Source: Arthrobacter castelli DSM 16402 (lineage in GTDB: Bacteria; Actinomycetota; Actinomycetes; Actinomycetales; Micrococcaceae). From it: DNA of 64,000 nt. Every line of letters starts with the position of its first letter. The first letter of the stretch is position 1. The notes beneath the pieces were generated by a model. That model did not search any database. It saw only the letters and a list, made by a program, of their open reading frames with translations, and was not told where the DNA came from. Positions 50,801 to 59,991 of this stretch are shown one piece after another. The position numbers and the translations under genes were made by a program. The DNA lies in contig NZ_AUMN01000007.1 of assembly GCF_000430705.1 (NCBI RefSeq), positions 62,001-126,000 of the forward strand, written 5' to 3'.

Positions 50801-51870
50801 AGAAGACCAATCCGTTTGACACCAATGTGATGACATTGCCGGTTTCGGTCTCTGCCTTGGGCCTGGATCCCGGCGATGCCAAGGACATCAGCTACCGCGT
50901 AGTGACCAACAGTTACTACAGCGCTGATGATGAGGGTAATTCAGTGCCGGTGGACTCCACGGACTGGATCTCCTACAACCCGGTCACTCCGGATTTGTGG
51001 TTCGGTCCCGGCAAGTTCGATGCGGCCGGTGATCTGTTGTTCGACGACTTTGAAGGCAACGGGGTCACCGCACACAGGGCCGAAGGCGTCACGGATGCAA
51101 AGGCTCTGTTCCTGCACCTGCACAACAACACCGGCGTGATTGCGGACAGTACGAATCTGTACCAGTCCAACGCGTTGGAATCCGCCGGTGGTCGCGATGG
51201 TGGAAAGGCCGAGGTGCTGCCTGTTTCCGCTGAAGACGAACCGGTGGACGAGACAGTCGATGTTCGCGCCAATGCCAAGTCGCAAGGTGTCAACGGGACA
51301 GTGCATATCGCCGTCCATGCGGTAAACCAGGAGGACGTTCCGGTGGATATCCGCTTCGTCACCGACTACGGTCAGCGTAAGTTCTCGAATGTCGAACCCG
51401 GTGCCGCTGTCTACCAGCAGTTCGACACAGGCAAGACATCGGTGCCGGCCGGGGAAGCACAGGTCAATGCCTACAAGCGGGTGGACGGACAGGGCTACTA
51501 CAGCTCTTACGACGTCGCTTACCAGGCCTTGAACCTCGAACCGGATTTCACCCCGAAGCCGGCGGACCGCAAGGACCTGAAGAAGGACACCGAAATCGAC
51601 CTGGGCCTGGACAAGGAAAAGTTCCCGCGCGGGGCCTCCGAAGTCACCCTGGAAAACCTCGAGGCCGGCGAATGGGTCTACATCCACCTCAATGACACCG
51701 GACTGGGCTGGCACCAGGCATCAGGGGATGGCACCGTCACGGTGACCACTCCGGAGGGCACTAAGCCGGGCAACAACAAGATCGTTGTCTTTGACGGCGA
51801 GGGCGAACTCCTCGGTTGGGACAGGATCAAGGTCGTTGGCGGCCCACCTGCCAGGTTGAAGGACAAGTAG
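47827..51870 (+). CDS. Large secreted S8 subtilase-family serine peptidase
   Basis: The 1347-residue precursor has a Sec signal peptide with cleavage after AMA (residue 32), then an inhibitor-like prodomain (to about 175). The catalytic triad is Asp197 (VLDTGVDYTH), His276 (GHGSHVAGT) and Ser626 (GTSMATPM), with the oxyanion Asn in VVASGNA. A PA-like domain is inserted between His and Ser regions (about residues 440-560), and about 650 further residues form beta-rich Fn3-like and other domains. No LPXTG or membrane anchor is visible, so the enzyme is likely released. Such peptidases degrade extracellular protein. I start at the ATG preceded by GAGGAGAAGA. A 12-bp terminator follows. Confidence 0.95.
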   Translation: MNKKLPHKAGARILASMAGMALATSLCAPAMADESGTTENRSTHANPFLEISPQKQDKLGGDLANETGIVAVYVQFEGNGAYEQTQPAMVEKGLKKPVNRTAEVKKIRKNIKAKARGVVDDVNGRKLYVTTNTLPGVAVAAEAKVLRKLAKRDDVVQVTPIVPKKPGNKGTVIDTEALNTWTKRDVTGEGVKIAVLDTGVDYTHASFGGPGTVEAYKEAQASEQLPSDDSGLLDPDKFVGGWDLVGDSYNANPNMDSYQPVPHPDPNPLDCETAGHGSHVAGTAAGYGVNADGSTFEGDYSELSADEVNEMRIGPGSAPEAQLVGIRVFGCEGSSAVVGQALDYVLDPNGDGDFSDRADVVNMSLGSDFTPTDDPENDIVNELTKLGILSVVASGNAADVYDVGGAPGNARSALTVANSVGSRITLDRVDVLAPEDLAGQAAGQYSVNFDYAAATEEELTGDVVMAPEANRFGCEAFSDEAAARMDGKWVWIQWEENGEFPCGSAQRFNNAEAAGATGVVLDSPRSVFSAGIAGNSTIPGVQLNNAGSDKLRPAAEAGTLTLKLSPDYLGGISAPSDAKDTLNASSSRGVHGSNGVVKPDVAAPGTLIGSVAVASGDGVAVKSGTSMATPMVAGIAALVYSTGIENALTVKSMVMNTAVHDILSSDGVPFGPNRVGSGRVDALAAVDTDVYAYATKAEDLVSLAFGIVEAGSDPVSVTKSVTVQNTGSTARTYNVEYVPAVDTPGVSYSTPGTVTVPAQGSATVDVTMNINDPTALRHTLAPTMEEFQLDLRRAYLSEESGRLQLSAPSAPTLRVPVHSAPKPVADMSAGDELDFGTSLSTNVEFEGRDLLQGSFADGTLYNSLVGAFELGAQSGKIPSGSLAVPSSRRVDLQYVGAASNIPALRAANAPMTNATINFGVSTWQNWAAMTPSTNISVEIDVDDDGAADYLARTGMAAGLDLVLVFLYDADTGAQVGLQAMNGMLGNQAFQTEKTNPFDTNVMTLPVSVSALGLDPGDAKDISYRVVTNSYYSADDEGNSVPVDSTDWISYNPVTPDLWFGPGKFDAAGDLLFDDFEGNGVTAHRAEGVTDAKALFLHLHNNTGVIADSTNLYQSNALESAGGRDGGKAEVLPVSAEDEPVDETVDVRANAKSQGVNGTVHIAVHAVNQEDVPVDIRFVTDYGQRKFSNVEPGAAVYQQFDTGKTSVPAGEAQVNAYKRVDGQGYYSSYDVAYQALNLEPDFTPKPADRKDLKKDTEIDLGLDKEKFPRGASEVTLENLEAGEWVYIHLNDTGLGWHQASGDGTVTVTTPEGTKPGNNKIVVFDGEGELLGWDRIKVVGGPPARLKDK

Positions 51871-51917
51871 CACTACCCGCTTCGAGGCACGAACGACCTC
51901 GGCCTCGATAGCGTGAG

Positions 51918-51950
51918 GGCCCGGACGGAATCTCCGTCCGGGCCTTCTTC
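51918..51950 (+). terminator. Terminator of the subtilase gene
   Basis: GGCCCGGACGGA (51918-51929) pairs perfectly with TCCGTCCGGGCC (51933-51944) around ATC, followed by TTCTTC. It starts 47 nt after the stop. Confidence 0.85.
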
Positions 51951-52048
51951 ATGTCCACTCACGTACAAGAACCAGGGGAAATAGAAACATTTCAAACTGA
52001 TTTCTGTACCGCCCCCATGGAATAATTCACCGCGGTTAGTCTGTGCTC

Positions 52049-53176
52049 ATGGTCACAGCGGAGCCCCACTTGGCGTCGGCGCACCCTCGGGAAGCCGAGG
52101 TCGTCAAAACCTTTCGGAATAAGGGCGCTGTCACGCGCGCCCAGATTACCGATATCACCGGGCTGAGCCGTTCCACAGTCTCCGCCGTCATCGGACGTCT
52201 AGTTGACGAAGGAGTCGTAGTCGTCGCCAGCTACGACGAGCAACCCGGCCGCGGACGTCCCACCGAACGGGTCGAGATCGATCGCACCGTCGTCCGTTCC
52301 ATCGGTGTGGACCTGGCGCACGGCATGGTGCGTGCGGTAGGGCTGAGCCTGCTTGGCGACCAGCTCGCCCTGTCCGCAAGGGAGCATGACGACACGATCG
52401 ATTGGGACCAGCGCCGCGCCATCGTGCAGGAAGTGGTCGGCGCCTTGGACTTGCCGGCCACGCTGCCGGCTCTGCGCGGAATCGGCCTGGGTATCTCCGG
52501 TCCCGTCCCGCTGCCTCAGTTCGACGTCGAAACATGGGAGCCGATCGTCGCCGACCTCGGCCGGTCATTCAGCGTGGAAGTTCAGGTGGACAACACAACC
52601 CGCTATGCCGCCTTTGCCGAGCACACGGCGGCCTCGAACCCGGCCGACATCACCCTGCACCTGAGGTGCTTTCAAGGCGTCGGCGGCGCCGTCGTGCGGG
52701 CCGAAGAACTCGATCGAGGGGCCACGGGCATGGCCGGGGAGCTGGGCCACGTGCAAGTTGACCCCGAGGGTGCTCCGTGCCGCTGCGGCAAACGCGGTTG
52801 CCTGGAGACCATCGCGTCGACACCGGCAGTCCTCGACGAGTGCCGCAATCGCGAACCAGGCATCGTGACCCTGGCAGATCTGCACCAAGCCCTGGCCGAG
52901 GATCGTAAACGCCTCGGCCCGCTCCTGGACCGAGTAGCCCAGGCCATAGCACATGTCCTGGTCATCGCATCCACCCTCATCGACCCGGATGAAATCATTC
53001 TCTCCGGCGACCTGCTCGACGCCGACGACTCGCTACTGGCAGCCGTCGAACACCTCTACACGCGCAGCATGGGAGAGCGCTTCCGAGCCGCCTCAGTGCG
53101 ACGCAGCGGGCTCGACGGCACCGCAGGGGTCCTCGGGGCGGCACTCACCTTCACACACTCACATCCACGTCCGTGA
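52049..53176 (+). CDS. ROK-family transcriptional regulator
   Basis: The 375-residue protein has an N-terminal winged helix (VVKTFRNKGAVTRAQITDITGLSRSTVSAVIGRLVDEGVV) and a ROK sugar-binding/kinase-fold C-terminus with VDLAHG, GLGISGP and the zinc motif CRCGKRGCLE. The lack of a strict DLGGTK phosphate loop suggests it binds but does not phosphorylate sugar. It should repress or activate the downstream MFS-sulfatase genes in response to a sugar, which is inference. ATG 52049 has no ribosome site; TAGTCT upstream may give a leaderless mRNA. Confidence 0.9.
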   Translation: MVTAEPHLASAHPREAEVVKTFRNKGAVTRAQITDITGLSRSTVSAVIGRLVDEGVVVVASYDEQPGRGRPTERVEIDRTVVRSIGVDLAHGMVRAVGLSLLGDQLALSAREHDDTIDWDQRRAIVQEVVGALDLPATLPALRGIGLGISGPVPLPQFDVETWEPIVADLGRSFSVEVQVDNTTRYAAFAEHTAASNPADITLHLRCFQGVGGAVVRAEELDRGATGMAGELGHVQVDPEGAPCRCGKRGCLETIASTPAVLDECRNREPGIVTLADLHQALAEDRKRLGPLLDRVAQAIAHVLVIASTLIDPDEIILSGDLLDADDSLLAAVEHLYTRSMGERFRAASVRRSGLDGTAGVLGAALTFTHSHPRP

Positions 53177-53218
53177 CGACCCATTTACATGGATCACGAC
53201 ACGAAAGGCAATGATCTT

Positions 53219-54733
53219 ATGCCCGGGGAATCCGATCACCTATCCGTATCGACGACGCCGACTCAGGCGCCTCCCGCTGATGCGAGTCCCCCCGTCCCAC
53301 CACAGGCACGTCGACACGCCATAGGGGCGGCGACCGCGGCGTCCATTTCGGGCCTCATGTTCGGCTGGGACGCGATGTCGTTGAACGTCGTCAAGAGCGC
53401 GCTGGGCTTCCACACTGGTGCGGGCCCCGGCATGCTCGGGTTCGCCATCGCCTTCGGCGTCCTCTCTGCCGTGCTGGGCGCGTTCCTGTCCGGACGGCTG
53501 TCCGACCGCGTCGGCCGTCGGACCATCATGGTGGTTGCCGCGGTGCTGTTCATCGTCTCGTCGGTGGGCACGGCCTTCATCGGTTCGTCGATGGCGATGT
53601 TCTTATTCTGGCGGCTCTTCTCCGGAATGGCTATGGGCGCCGCGATGACCATCGCGCCGGCATACATCTCCGAGACCTCCCCGGCTCAGATGCGGGGGAT
53701 GCTCGTTTCCCTCCGGCAGTTCATGCTGATCATCGGGCTGTTCGTGTGCGGGCTCCTCGGCGAGGCGATGCTCGGCGCGGCGCCGGATCCCGGCGGTGAT
53801 CGGCCACTGTCGACGTCGCAGCTGCCCATGCTGGGGCTGAGTCTCGAGGTATGGCAGTGGGCGTTTTTGTCCGTGGCGGTCGGCGGCGTGATCTACCTGG
53901 TCGCCTCCCTGCTCATCCCGGAATCACCGCGCTACCTCATCGCGCACGGACGCATCGAACGCGCCCGTGAGGTACTCGCCCGCACCGTCGGAGAGCACGC
54001 TGTCGATGACCGGATCGGCGAGATCTCGCAGTCCCTAAAGTCTGGCGCGAAGGGTGGCGGTTTCAAGTCGCTTCTGAGCCGCAGCGGTTCCCGAATTCAG
54101 CGCATCGTGTGGATCGGAATCGGCCTGGCCGCGCTGCAGCAACTGGTCGGCATCAACGCGATCTTCTACTACGCCACCACCATCTTTTCCACCCTCGGGT
54201 TCGACGCACAGGACGCGCTGCAGAAGACACTGATCCTTACCGCGGTGAAGATCGCCGCGATCGTCACCGGAATGCTGCTGATCGACCGCATCGGCCGGCG
54301 CCCGCTGCTGATGTGGGGCTCGATCTTCATGTTCGCCGCCCTGGTGGTCACGGCGCTGACGATGCTCACCGCGCCGCAGGTCGACGGCGCCCCCGACTTG
54401 GCGAACTCGCCGATCCGCGCCGTCCTCGCGCTGGTGGCCCTGTGCCTTTACGTCTTCGCCTATGCCGGCACCTGGGGCCCTATCATGTGGGTGCTGATCG
54501 GCGAGATGTTCCCCAATCGGATGCGCGGCGCCGCCACGTCGGTCGCCGGCGGTGTCGAATGGATGTCCAATTTCGCAGTGACGTTGACGTTCCCGGTGCT
54601 CGCCGTATGGTCCATTGGCTCCACTTACAGCATCTACGCCGCCGTCGCGCTGCTGTCCATCTTCTTCGTGTGGAAACTCGTACCCGAAACCAAGGGGCTC
54701 GAGCTGGAACAGATGGACAAATTTGCCGACTGA
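53219..54733 (+). CDS. MFS sugar porter
   Basis: The protein (about 504 residues) is a 12-helix major facilitator of the sugar-porter family. Family signatures are RLSDRVGRRT after helix 2, PESPRYLI after helix 6, the QQLVGINAIFYYAT block of helix 7, and PETKGLELEQM at the C-terminus. It is likely proton-coupled hexose-type uptake. I start at the internal ATG 53219, preceded by GAAAGG; a start at 53189 would add ten residues. It lies 42 nt after the ROK regulator and 105 nt before the sulfatase. Confidence 0.93.
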   Translation: MPGESDHLSVSTTPTQAPPADASPPVPPQARRHAIGAATAASISGLMFGWDAMSLNVVKSALGFHTGAGPGMLGFAIAFGVLSAVLGAFLSGRLSDRVGRRTIMVVAAVLFIVSSVGTAFIGSSMAMFLFWRLFSGMAMGAAMTIAPAYISETSPAQMRGMLVSLRQFMLIIGLFVCGLLGEAMLGAAPDPGGDRPLSTSQLPMLGLSLEVWQWAFLSVAVGGVIYLVASLLIPESPRYLIAHGRIERAREVLARTVGEHAVDDRIGEISQSLKSGAKGGGFKSLLSRSGSRIQRIVWIGIGLAALQQLVGINAIFYYATTIFSTLGFDAQDALQKTLILTAVKIAAIVTGMLLIDRIGRRPLLMWGSIFMFAALVVTALTMLTAPQVDGAPDLANSPIRAVLALVALCLYVFAYAGTWGPIMWVLIGEMFPNRMRGAATSVAGGVEWMSNFAVTLTFPVLAVWSIGSTYSIYAAVALLSIFFVWKLVPETKGLELEQMDKFAD

Positions 54734-54774
54734 TCCCCGCCGCCCAGCCAGGCCCGCACCCGACGACGTCAGCA

Positions 54775-54802
54775 CCGACGACATCTTTTGAGCCGTCGTC
54801 GG
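54775..54802 (+). terminator. Hairpin between the MFS and sulfatase genes
   Basis: CCGACGAC (54775-54782) pairs with GTCGTCGG (54795-54802) around a 12-nt T-rich loop. It could be a weak terminator or attenuator setting the sulfatase expression level. There is no T run after it. Confidence 0.4.
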
Positions 54803-54838
54803 GGCACGCCAAAGACCCTTTGAAAGAGCAGGTAACAC

Positions 54839-56398
54839 ATGAGCGAGGACGCACGTCCGCAGGCCGGCCACCCCACCGGCGTATCCAACACTCAGCGGAA
54901 GAACATGCTGATGCTGATGACCGATCAACATCGCGTGGACACGCTGGGCTGCTATGGCAGCACGATCTGCCGGACCCCGAACCTTGATGCCTTGGCGGCC
55001 AGCGGCACCCGGTTCGACTCGTGGTTCACGCCCACCGCAATCTGCACACCCGCCCGCGCATCGCTGTTCACCGGCGCGGCACCATTCCGGCACAAGCTGC
55101 TTGCCAACCACGAACGCAACGTCGGCTACATGGAGGATCTGCCCGACGAGCAGTGGACCCTGCCGGAGGAGCTGCGTGCCAATGGGTATAACTGCGGTCT
55201 CGTTGGCAAGTGGCATGTTGGGGAAAATCGCACCGCGGCGGATTTCGGGTTCGATGCCGAGCATTATCCGGGGTGGCATAACCCTGTCGACCACCCGGAT
55301 TATCTGCGCTACCTGGAGGAACACGGTTACCCGCCGTATCGGATCACTAATCAGATGCGCGGAACATTTCCCAACGGCGAGAAGTCGAACCTGCTGGCGG
55401 CCCGGTTGCAACAACCAACGGAAGCAACTTTCGAGCACTACCTGGCTGATCGTACGATTGAGATGCTCACCCGCTATGTCGACGACATAGATGCGACACA
55501 GGCCCCGTTCTTTCTCGTCTCGAGCTTCTCCGGACCGCATCTGCCCTACATCGTCCCGGATGAGTACTTCGACATGTACCATCCCGCCGACGTAGTACTG
55601 CCGCCCTCGGTTGCCGAGAACTTCGCGGACAAGCCGCCCGTGCAGCAGAACTATTCCCGGCACTGGGCGTTCGACTCCATGACCGAGGAAGAGTCCCGCA
55701 AACTCATCGCAGTGTACTGGGGGTACGTAACGATGATCGACGAGGAGTTCGGACGCATTCTGCGAGCCTTGGACGAACTGGGCCTGGCGGATACCACCGC
55801 TGTGGCCTTCAGCTCCGATCACGGAGAATTCACCGGTTCGCACCGCCTGCACGACAAGGGGCCGGCAATGTACGACGACATCTATCGTACCGGCGGCATT
55901 ATCCGGGTACCCGGTTGCACCCCGCAGGTACGCGACGAATTCGTCACCCTGCAGGACCTGACCGCGACCTACCTGGACTTGGCGGGACTCAACACGGAAC
56001 CGGCCGTGGATTCGCGGTCACTGCTTCCGCTGGTGCGCGGCGAGGACGTTGCCTGGGACGACCACGTGGTGTGCGAGTTCCACGGGCACCACTTCCCGAT
56101 CGCGCAGCGCATGCTGCGGGGGCGCCGTTACAAGCTGATCGTCAATCCCGAGTCGGTCAATGAGTTCTATGACCTGCAGACCGACCCGGACGAGTTACAG
56201 AATCGGAATGACGACCCGCTGCTGACGGACACCCGGAACGCGATGCTTGCCGACCTGTATGAACGGCTGCGTGCCCGGGGCGACAACTTCTATCACTGGA
56301 TGTCGTCGATGTATGAGATCGGGGACCTCGATTACGACCCGACGATGTCCGGTTTGGACGAGTCCAGCTACTGTGTTGCGGCCACCGGGGACGCATGA
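54839..56398 (+). CDS. Sulfatase (type I, cysteine-type)
   Basis: The 519-residue alkaline-phosphatase-fold sulfatase hydrolyses sulfate esters. The formylglycine motif is CTPARASLFTG with Cys69 as the converted residue. Metal-binding DQHRVDTLGCYG-type N-terminal and SSDHGEFTGSHRLHDKG segments are present. There is no signal peptide, so it acts in the cytoplasm on imported substrate. A formylglycine-generating enzyme is needed and is not in the window. With the ROK regulator and sugar porter, it fits use of a sulfated sugar. Confidence 0.93.
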   Translation: MSEDARPQAGHPTGVSNTQRKNMLMLMTDQHRVDTLGCYGSTICRTPNLDALAASGTRFDSWFTPTAICTPARASLFTGAAPFRHKLLANHERNVGYMEDLPDEQWTLPEELRANGYNCGLVGKWHVGENRTAADFGFDAEHYPGWHNPVDHPDYLRYLEEHGYPPYRITNQMRGTFPNGEKSNLLAARLQQPTEATFEHYLADRTIEMLTRYVDDIDATQAPFFLVSSFSGPHLPYIVPDEYFDMYHPADVVLPPSVAENFADKPPVQQNYSRHWAFDSMTEEESRKLIAVYWGYVTMIDEEFGRILRALDELGLADTTAVAFSSDHGEFTGSHRLHDKGPAMYDDIYRTGGIIRVPGCTPQVRDEFVTLQDLTATYLDLAGLNTEPAVDSRSLLPLVRGEDVAWDDHVVCEFHGHHFPIAQRMLRGRRYKLIVNPESVNEFYDLQTDPDELQNRNDDPLLTDTRNAMLADLYERLRARGDNFYHWMSSMYEIGDLDYDPTMSGLDESSYCVAATGDA

Positions 56399-56471
56399 GG
56401 GGTCGGTAAACCGTGGAACTCACGTACGCCGCCCGCGTACTGACGAACGGCAGCAGCCCCCGCTGAGCCGC

Positions 56472-56879
56472 TTACAACCCGCGCTGGTCACGGCGGATGG
56501 GATGGTCCACGGGGACTTCGACCAGCACAATCCGCACGCCATCGGGATCGGCGATCCACATTTCGACCAGTCCCCACGGTTCCGTCTGCGGACCGCGCAG
56601 TACCGTCACACCGGCTTCGTCCAACCGCCGGTGCTCCGCGGCCACGTCCCTGACCTGGACCCACAGTTCAAGGTGACCCGGACCGCCGTCGTTGTTGCCC
56701 GCGTTATCCCTTTGTCCGGAGACCTCGAGCAAGCCGTTGCCCATGAAGAACACCAGCCCCGGGGCATTCGGGTCGCCAAACTCCCGGGAAATGGCCAGAC
56801 CCAGAACATCACGATAGAAAGCCTGGCTCTGCTGAAGGTCCGACGGGCGTAGAATCACGCGGCTGCTCAAGGGGTCCAT
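56472..56879 (-). CDS. Glyoxalase/bleomycin-resistance VOC protein
   Basis: The ~135-residue protein is a single VOC domain: SSRVILRPSDLQQSQAFYRDVLGLAISREFG, then GLLEVSG and HLELWVQVRDVAAEHRRL, then WGLVEMWIADPDGVRIVLVEVP. The arrangement of His/Glu metal ligands fits the glyoxalase type, substrate unknown. I use the ATG giving MDPLSS; a TTG 12 codons upstream is less likely. It is convergent with the sulfatase. Confidence 0.85.
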   Translation of the reverse strand: MDPLSSRVILRPSDLQQSQAFYRDVLGLAISREFGDPNAPGLVFFMGNGLLEVSGQRDNAGNNDGGPGHLELWVQVRDVAAEHRRLDEAGVTVLRGPQTEPWGLVEMWIADPDGVRIVLVEVPVDHPIRRDQRGL

Positions 56880-56933
56880 GCCCTGATCATCGTCCAGTAA
56901 TCGAGCGGCGGTCAACTGCGCCCTCGGCCATGA

Positions 56934-56954
56934 CTTGAGCCACTCACACTCAAC
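56934..56954 (+). promoter_or_regulatory. HAIR-like operator (HspR binding) upstream of the clp gene
   Basis: CTTGAGC-N7-ACTCAAC matches 12 of 14 positions of the HAIR consensus CTTGAGT-N7-ACTCAAG, the operator of the heat-shock repressor HspR. It overlaps the -35 region of the likely promoter (TATACT at 56973-56978). Confidence 0.8.
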
Positions 56955-56972
56955 TTTTCCTCGAAGTTGGAA

Positions 56973-56978
56973 TATACT
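56973..56978 (+). promoter_or_regulatory. Likely -10 of the clp promoter
   Basis: TATACT lies 19 bp beyond the HAIR dyad and about 59 bp upstream of the ATG. No strong -35 is seen in the expected position, which is covered by the operator. Confidence 0.5.
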
Positions 56979-57036
56979 CGGACATGAAGCGTTAACTTTA
57001 GTGACATCCGCTCAATATTCTTTATGGAGGAACTAG

Positions 57037-59634
57037 ATGCCATCGTTCTTTGGATCCGCAGCTTCCGACAGCGGCTCATTCGACGAATTCCTGGCCCGCT
57101 ACCTGCAGGGCCAAGGTGCTGCCCGTTCGCAGCGCCCCATCGACATCACCCGTCTGCTCAGTCGGCGCTCACATGAGGTGCTCAGCCAGGCGGCCCGTTT
57201 CGCCGTCGAGCACGGTCATGCCGAAATCGATGCGCTGCACATCCTGCGTGTGATGCTCGGCCAGGAACCGGCCAACGAGGCCATCCGCCACACCGGCGGC
57301 GACCCGGCGGCCATCGCTCGCGATGCGGAACAGCGGCTGCCGGAAAAGACCAACGAAACCATCGACACTGCGCCGTCGCTGACGTCCCCGGCACAGCGCG
57401 CCCTGCTGGACGCTTATCAGGTTGCCCGCTCGTTCGGCTCAACCTATATCGACCCGGAGCACATGTTCTTCGCATTCGTGCTGAACCAGGACGCTCCGGC
57501 CGGACAGGTCCTCGCTGCCCACGGCGTGACGCCGCAGTCGCTGCAACAGGCCGCAGGCCAGGAAGCAGCGCAGGGGCAGCCCGGAGCATCGACCCGGCAA
57601 GGCGGATCGAACAGCGAGACGCCGATGCTTGACCAGTTCGGCACTGACCTGACGGCCCTCGCCGGCGACAAGGGCCTGGACCCGGTGATCGGCCGTGCTG
57701 ACGAGATTGAACAAACCGTGGAAATCCTCGCCCGACGCACCAAGAACAACCCGGTGCTGATCGGTGAGGCCGGCGTCGGCAAGACCGCCATCGTTGAAGG
57801 GCTGGCCCAGGCGATCGTCGACGGCGGTGTCCCCGCCCAGCTGCACGGCAAGCGCGTGATCTCCCTCGACCTGCCCGCCATGCTCTCCGGCACCCGCTAC
57901 CGCGGCGACTTCGAAGAGCGCCTGACCAAGACCATGGACGAGATCAGCTCGCACGAGGGCGAAGTCATCGTCTTCATCGACGAGCTGCATACCGTGATGG
58001 GCGCAGGCGGCTCAGGCGAAGGCGGCATGGACGCCTCCAACATCCTCAAGCCGCGGCTGGCCCGGGGCGAACTGCACATGGTCGGCGCCACCACCCTGGC
58101 CGAGTACCGGAAGGTGGAAAAGGACGCCGCCCTGGAGCGCCGCTTCCAGCCGGTGATGATCGGCGAACCGAGCAGCGAGGACACCGTCCGGATCCTGGCC
58201 GGACTGAAGGACCGTTACGAGGAGCACCATGGCGTGCAGTACACGGACGATGCCGTGCGCGCCGCCGTCGACATGTCCTCCCGGTACATCACCGACCGTT
58301 TCCTGCCGGACAAGGCGATCGACCTGATCGACCAGGCCGGTGCCCGGCTTAGCCTCAAGCGCGGCCCCAAGGTCGACGTGGAGGCGCTGCGCGAGCAGGT
58401 CACCTCGCTCGAGTCTGCCAAGGGTGCGGCGGTCTCCGGAGAAAACTACGAGGAGGCCTCCCGGCTGCGCGACGAAATCGAGTCGGTGAAGCAGAAGCTG
58501 GCCGCCGCTGAACAGACGGGCGGCACAGCAAGCGGCGCAGAGGGACTGCAGCACGACGTCGGCCAGTCCGCCGTCGACTCCGTGGTCGATGAAGCCCATA
58601 TTGCCGAAATCATCTCCCGCGCCACCGGCATCCCGGCGGCCCGACTCACCGAAGGCGACCGCGAGCGCCTCGGCCGGCTCGAGGACGACCTGCACCAGCG
58701 GGTCATCGGACAGGACGACGCCGTGACAACCATTGCGAAGTCGGTGCGCCGCAACCGGACCGGCATGGGCGACGAAAACCGGCCCGTGGGCAGCTTCCTG
58801 TTCCTCGGACCGACCGGCGTTGGCAAGACCGAGCTAGCCCGCGCGCTGGCCGAGTCGCTGTTCGGCGACGAAAACGCGATGCTGCGATTCGACATGAGTG
58901 AATTCGGCGAACGGCACACCGTCAGCCGGCTGGTCGGCGCTCCCCCGGGCTACGTCGGCTACGACGAGGCCGGCCAGCTGACCGAACGAGTGCGCCGTAA
59001 TCCGTACTCGGTGGTGCTGCTGGACGAGGTCGAAAAGGCCCACCCGGACGTGTTCAACCTGCTGCTGCAGGTGCTCGACGACGGCCGCCTCACCGATGGC
59101 CAGGGCCGCACAGTGGACTTCCGGAACACCGTGGTGATCATGACCTCGAACGTCGGCTCCGAGTTCCTGGCCAGCCGGATCGGTGCCATGGGCTTTACCC
59201 CGAACAGCGACGCCGGCGACGGCTTCGGCTCGGACAAGGCCATGCGGGACCGAGTGATGGGCCGGCTGCGCGAGACCATGCGGCCCGAGTTCATCAACCG
59301 GATCGACGACATCCTGCTGTTCCGCAAGCTGGAGAAGGATCAGCTGCGCGAGATCGTGAGGGTGCAATTGCAGCGCACCGAGGCACGACTGCAGTCGCAG
59401 GGCATCGGGCTGAGTATCAGCGACGAGGCCGTGGACTGGATCGCCGAGGCCGGGTACGAGCCCGAGTACGGCGCCAGGCCGCTGCGCCGGGTCATCCAGC
59501 GCGAGCTCGACGACCGGATTGCCGACCTGCTGGTCGCCTCCGAGCTGGACGACGGCGGCCACGTCAGCGTCACGCTCGACGGCGACAGCCTCCGGGTCGA
59601 CGTCGGCGTGGTCGAAGGTGCCATGGCCGCGTAA
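57037..59634 (+). CDS. ClpC-like AAA+ unfoldase
   Basis: The 865-residue protein has two Clp N-domain repeats (about residues 40-180), AAA-1 with Walker A GEAGVGKT (243-250) and Walker [10 protein letters not shown], a short UVR-like coil ([13 protein letters not shown], from residue 469) and AAA-2 with Walker A GPTGVGKT (591-598) and [11 protein letters not shown]. The short middle region resembles ClpC rather than ClpB, whose M-domain is longer. It unfolds proteins for ClpP or as a chaperone. The HAIR operator indicates heat-shock control by HspR. A terminator follows. Confidence 0.92.
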   Translation: MPSFFGSAASDSGSFDEFLARYLQGQGAARSQRPIDITRLLSRRSHEVLSQAARFAVEHGHAEIDALHILRVMLGQEPANEAIRHTGGDPAAIARDAEQRLPEKTNETIDTAPSLTSPAQRALLDAYQVARSFGSTYIDPEHMFFAFVLNQDAPAGQVLAAHGVTPQSLQQAAGQEAAQGQPGASTRQGGSNSETPMLDQFGTDLTALAGDKGLDPVIGRADEIEQTVEILARRTKNNPVLIGEAGVGKTAIVEGLAQAIVDGGVPAQLHGKRVISLDLPAMLSGTRYRGDFEERLTKTMDEISSHEGEVIVFIDELHTVMGAGGSGEGGMDASNILKPRLARGELHMVGATTLAEYRKVEKDAALERRFQPVMIGEPSSEDTVRILAGLKDRYEEHHGVQYTDDAVRAAVDMSSRYITDRFLPDKAIDLIDQAGARLSLKRGPKVDVEALREQVTSLESAKGAAVSGENYEEASRLRDEIESVKQKLAAAEQTGGTASGAEGLQHDVGQSAVDSVVDEAHIAEIISRATGIPAARLTEGDRERLGRLEDDLHQRVIGQDDAVTTIAKSVRRNRTGMGDENRPVGSFLFLGPTGVGKTELARALAESLFGDENAMLRFDMSEFGERHTVSRLVGAPPGYVGYDEAGQLTERVRRNPYSVVLLDEVEKAHPDVFNLLLQVLDDGRLTDGQGRTVDFRNTVVIMTSNVGSEFLASRIGAMGFTPNSDAGDGFGSDKAMRDRVMGRLRETMRPEFINRIDDILLFRKLEKDQLREIVRVQLQRTEARLQSQGIGLSISDEAVDWIAEAGYEPEYGARPLRRVIQRELDDRIADLLVASELDDGGHVSVTLDGDSLRVDVGVVEGAMAA

Positions 59635-59692
59635 CCAAGCGGTGGTCGACCAAGCGAGGAACGAGCGTATCGAGACCCGCGTGAAGACCTGT

Positions 59693-59733
59693 CCGACGCC
59701 GGCACTCAACAAGGGGTGCCGGCGTCGGCATTT
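59693..59733 (+). terminator. Terminator of the clp gene
   Basis: CCGACGCCGGCAC (59693-59705) pairs perfectly over 13 bp with GTGCCGGCGTCGG (59716-59728) around a 10-nt loop and is followed by CATTTAA. It starts 59 nt after the stop. Confidence 0.8.
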
Positions 59734-59991
59734 AATCCAACTCATTTCCGTTCCGGGAACCTGCTATCACCGGCACGGGCATCCGCCGGGCCGTACCGGG
59801 ACCATCGATTGGTCACTATCCACCTTTTCGTGCCGAGGAGTCAGTATTTGCCGGAACTTCCCCTTCCTATACGGCAGATCCCGCCCAATGGATGGTGAGG
59901 ACAGTCGAATGTGCGCCACCGGTGCGGGGCAGAAGAATTAAACCGTAACGTTCATGCTTCGCTTAGGGGCCGCCGGTGCTAGCCTGCCAGC
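59734..59991. other. Intergenic region before the 2OG oxygenase
   Basis: About 260 bp between the terminator and the next gene. No gene, RNA or clear promoter element was recognised; the oxygenase ATG has no strong ribosome site within 12 nt. Confidence 0.4.
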
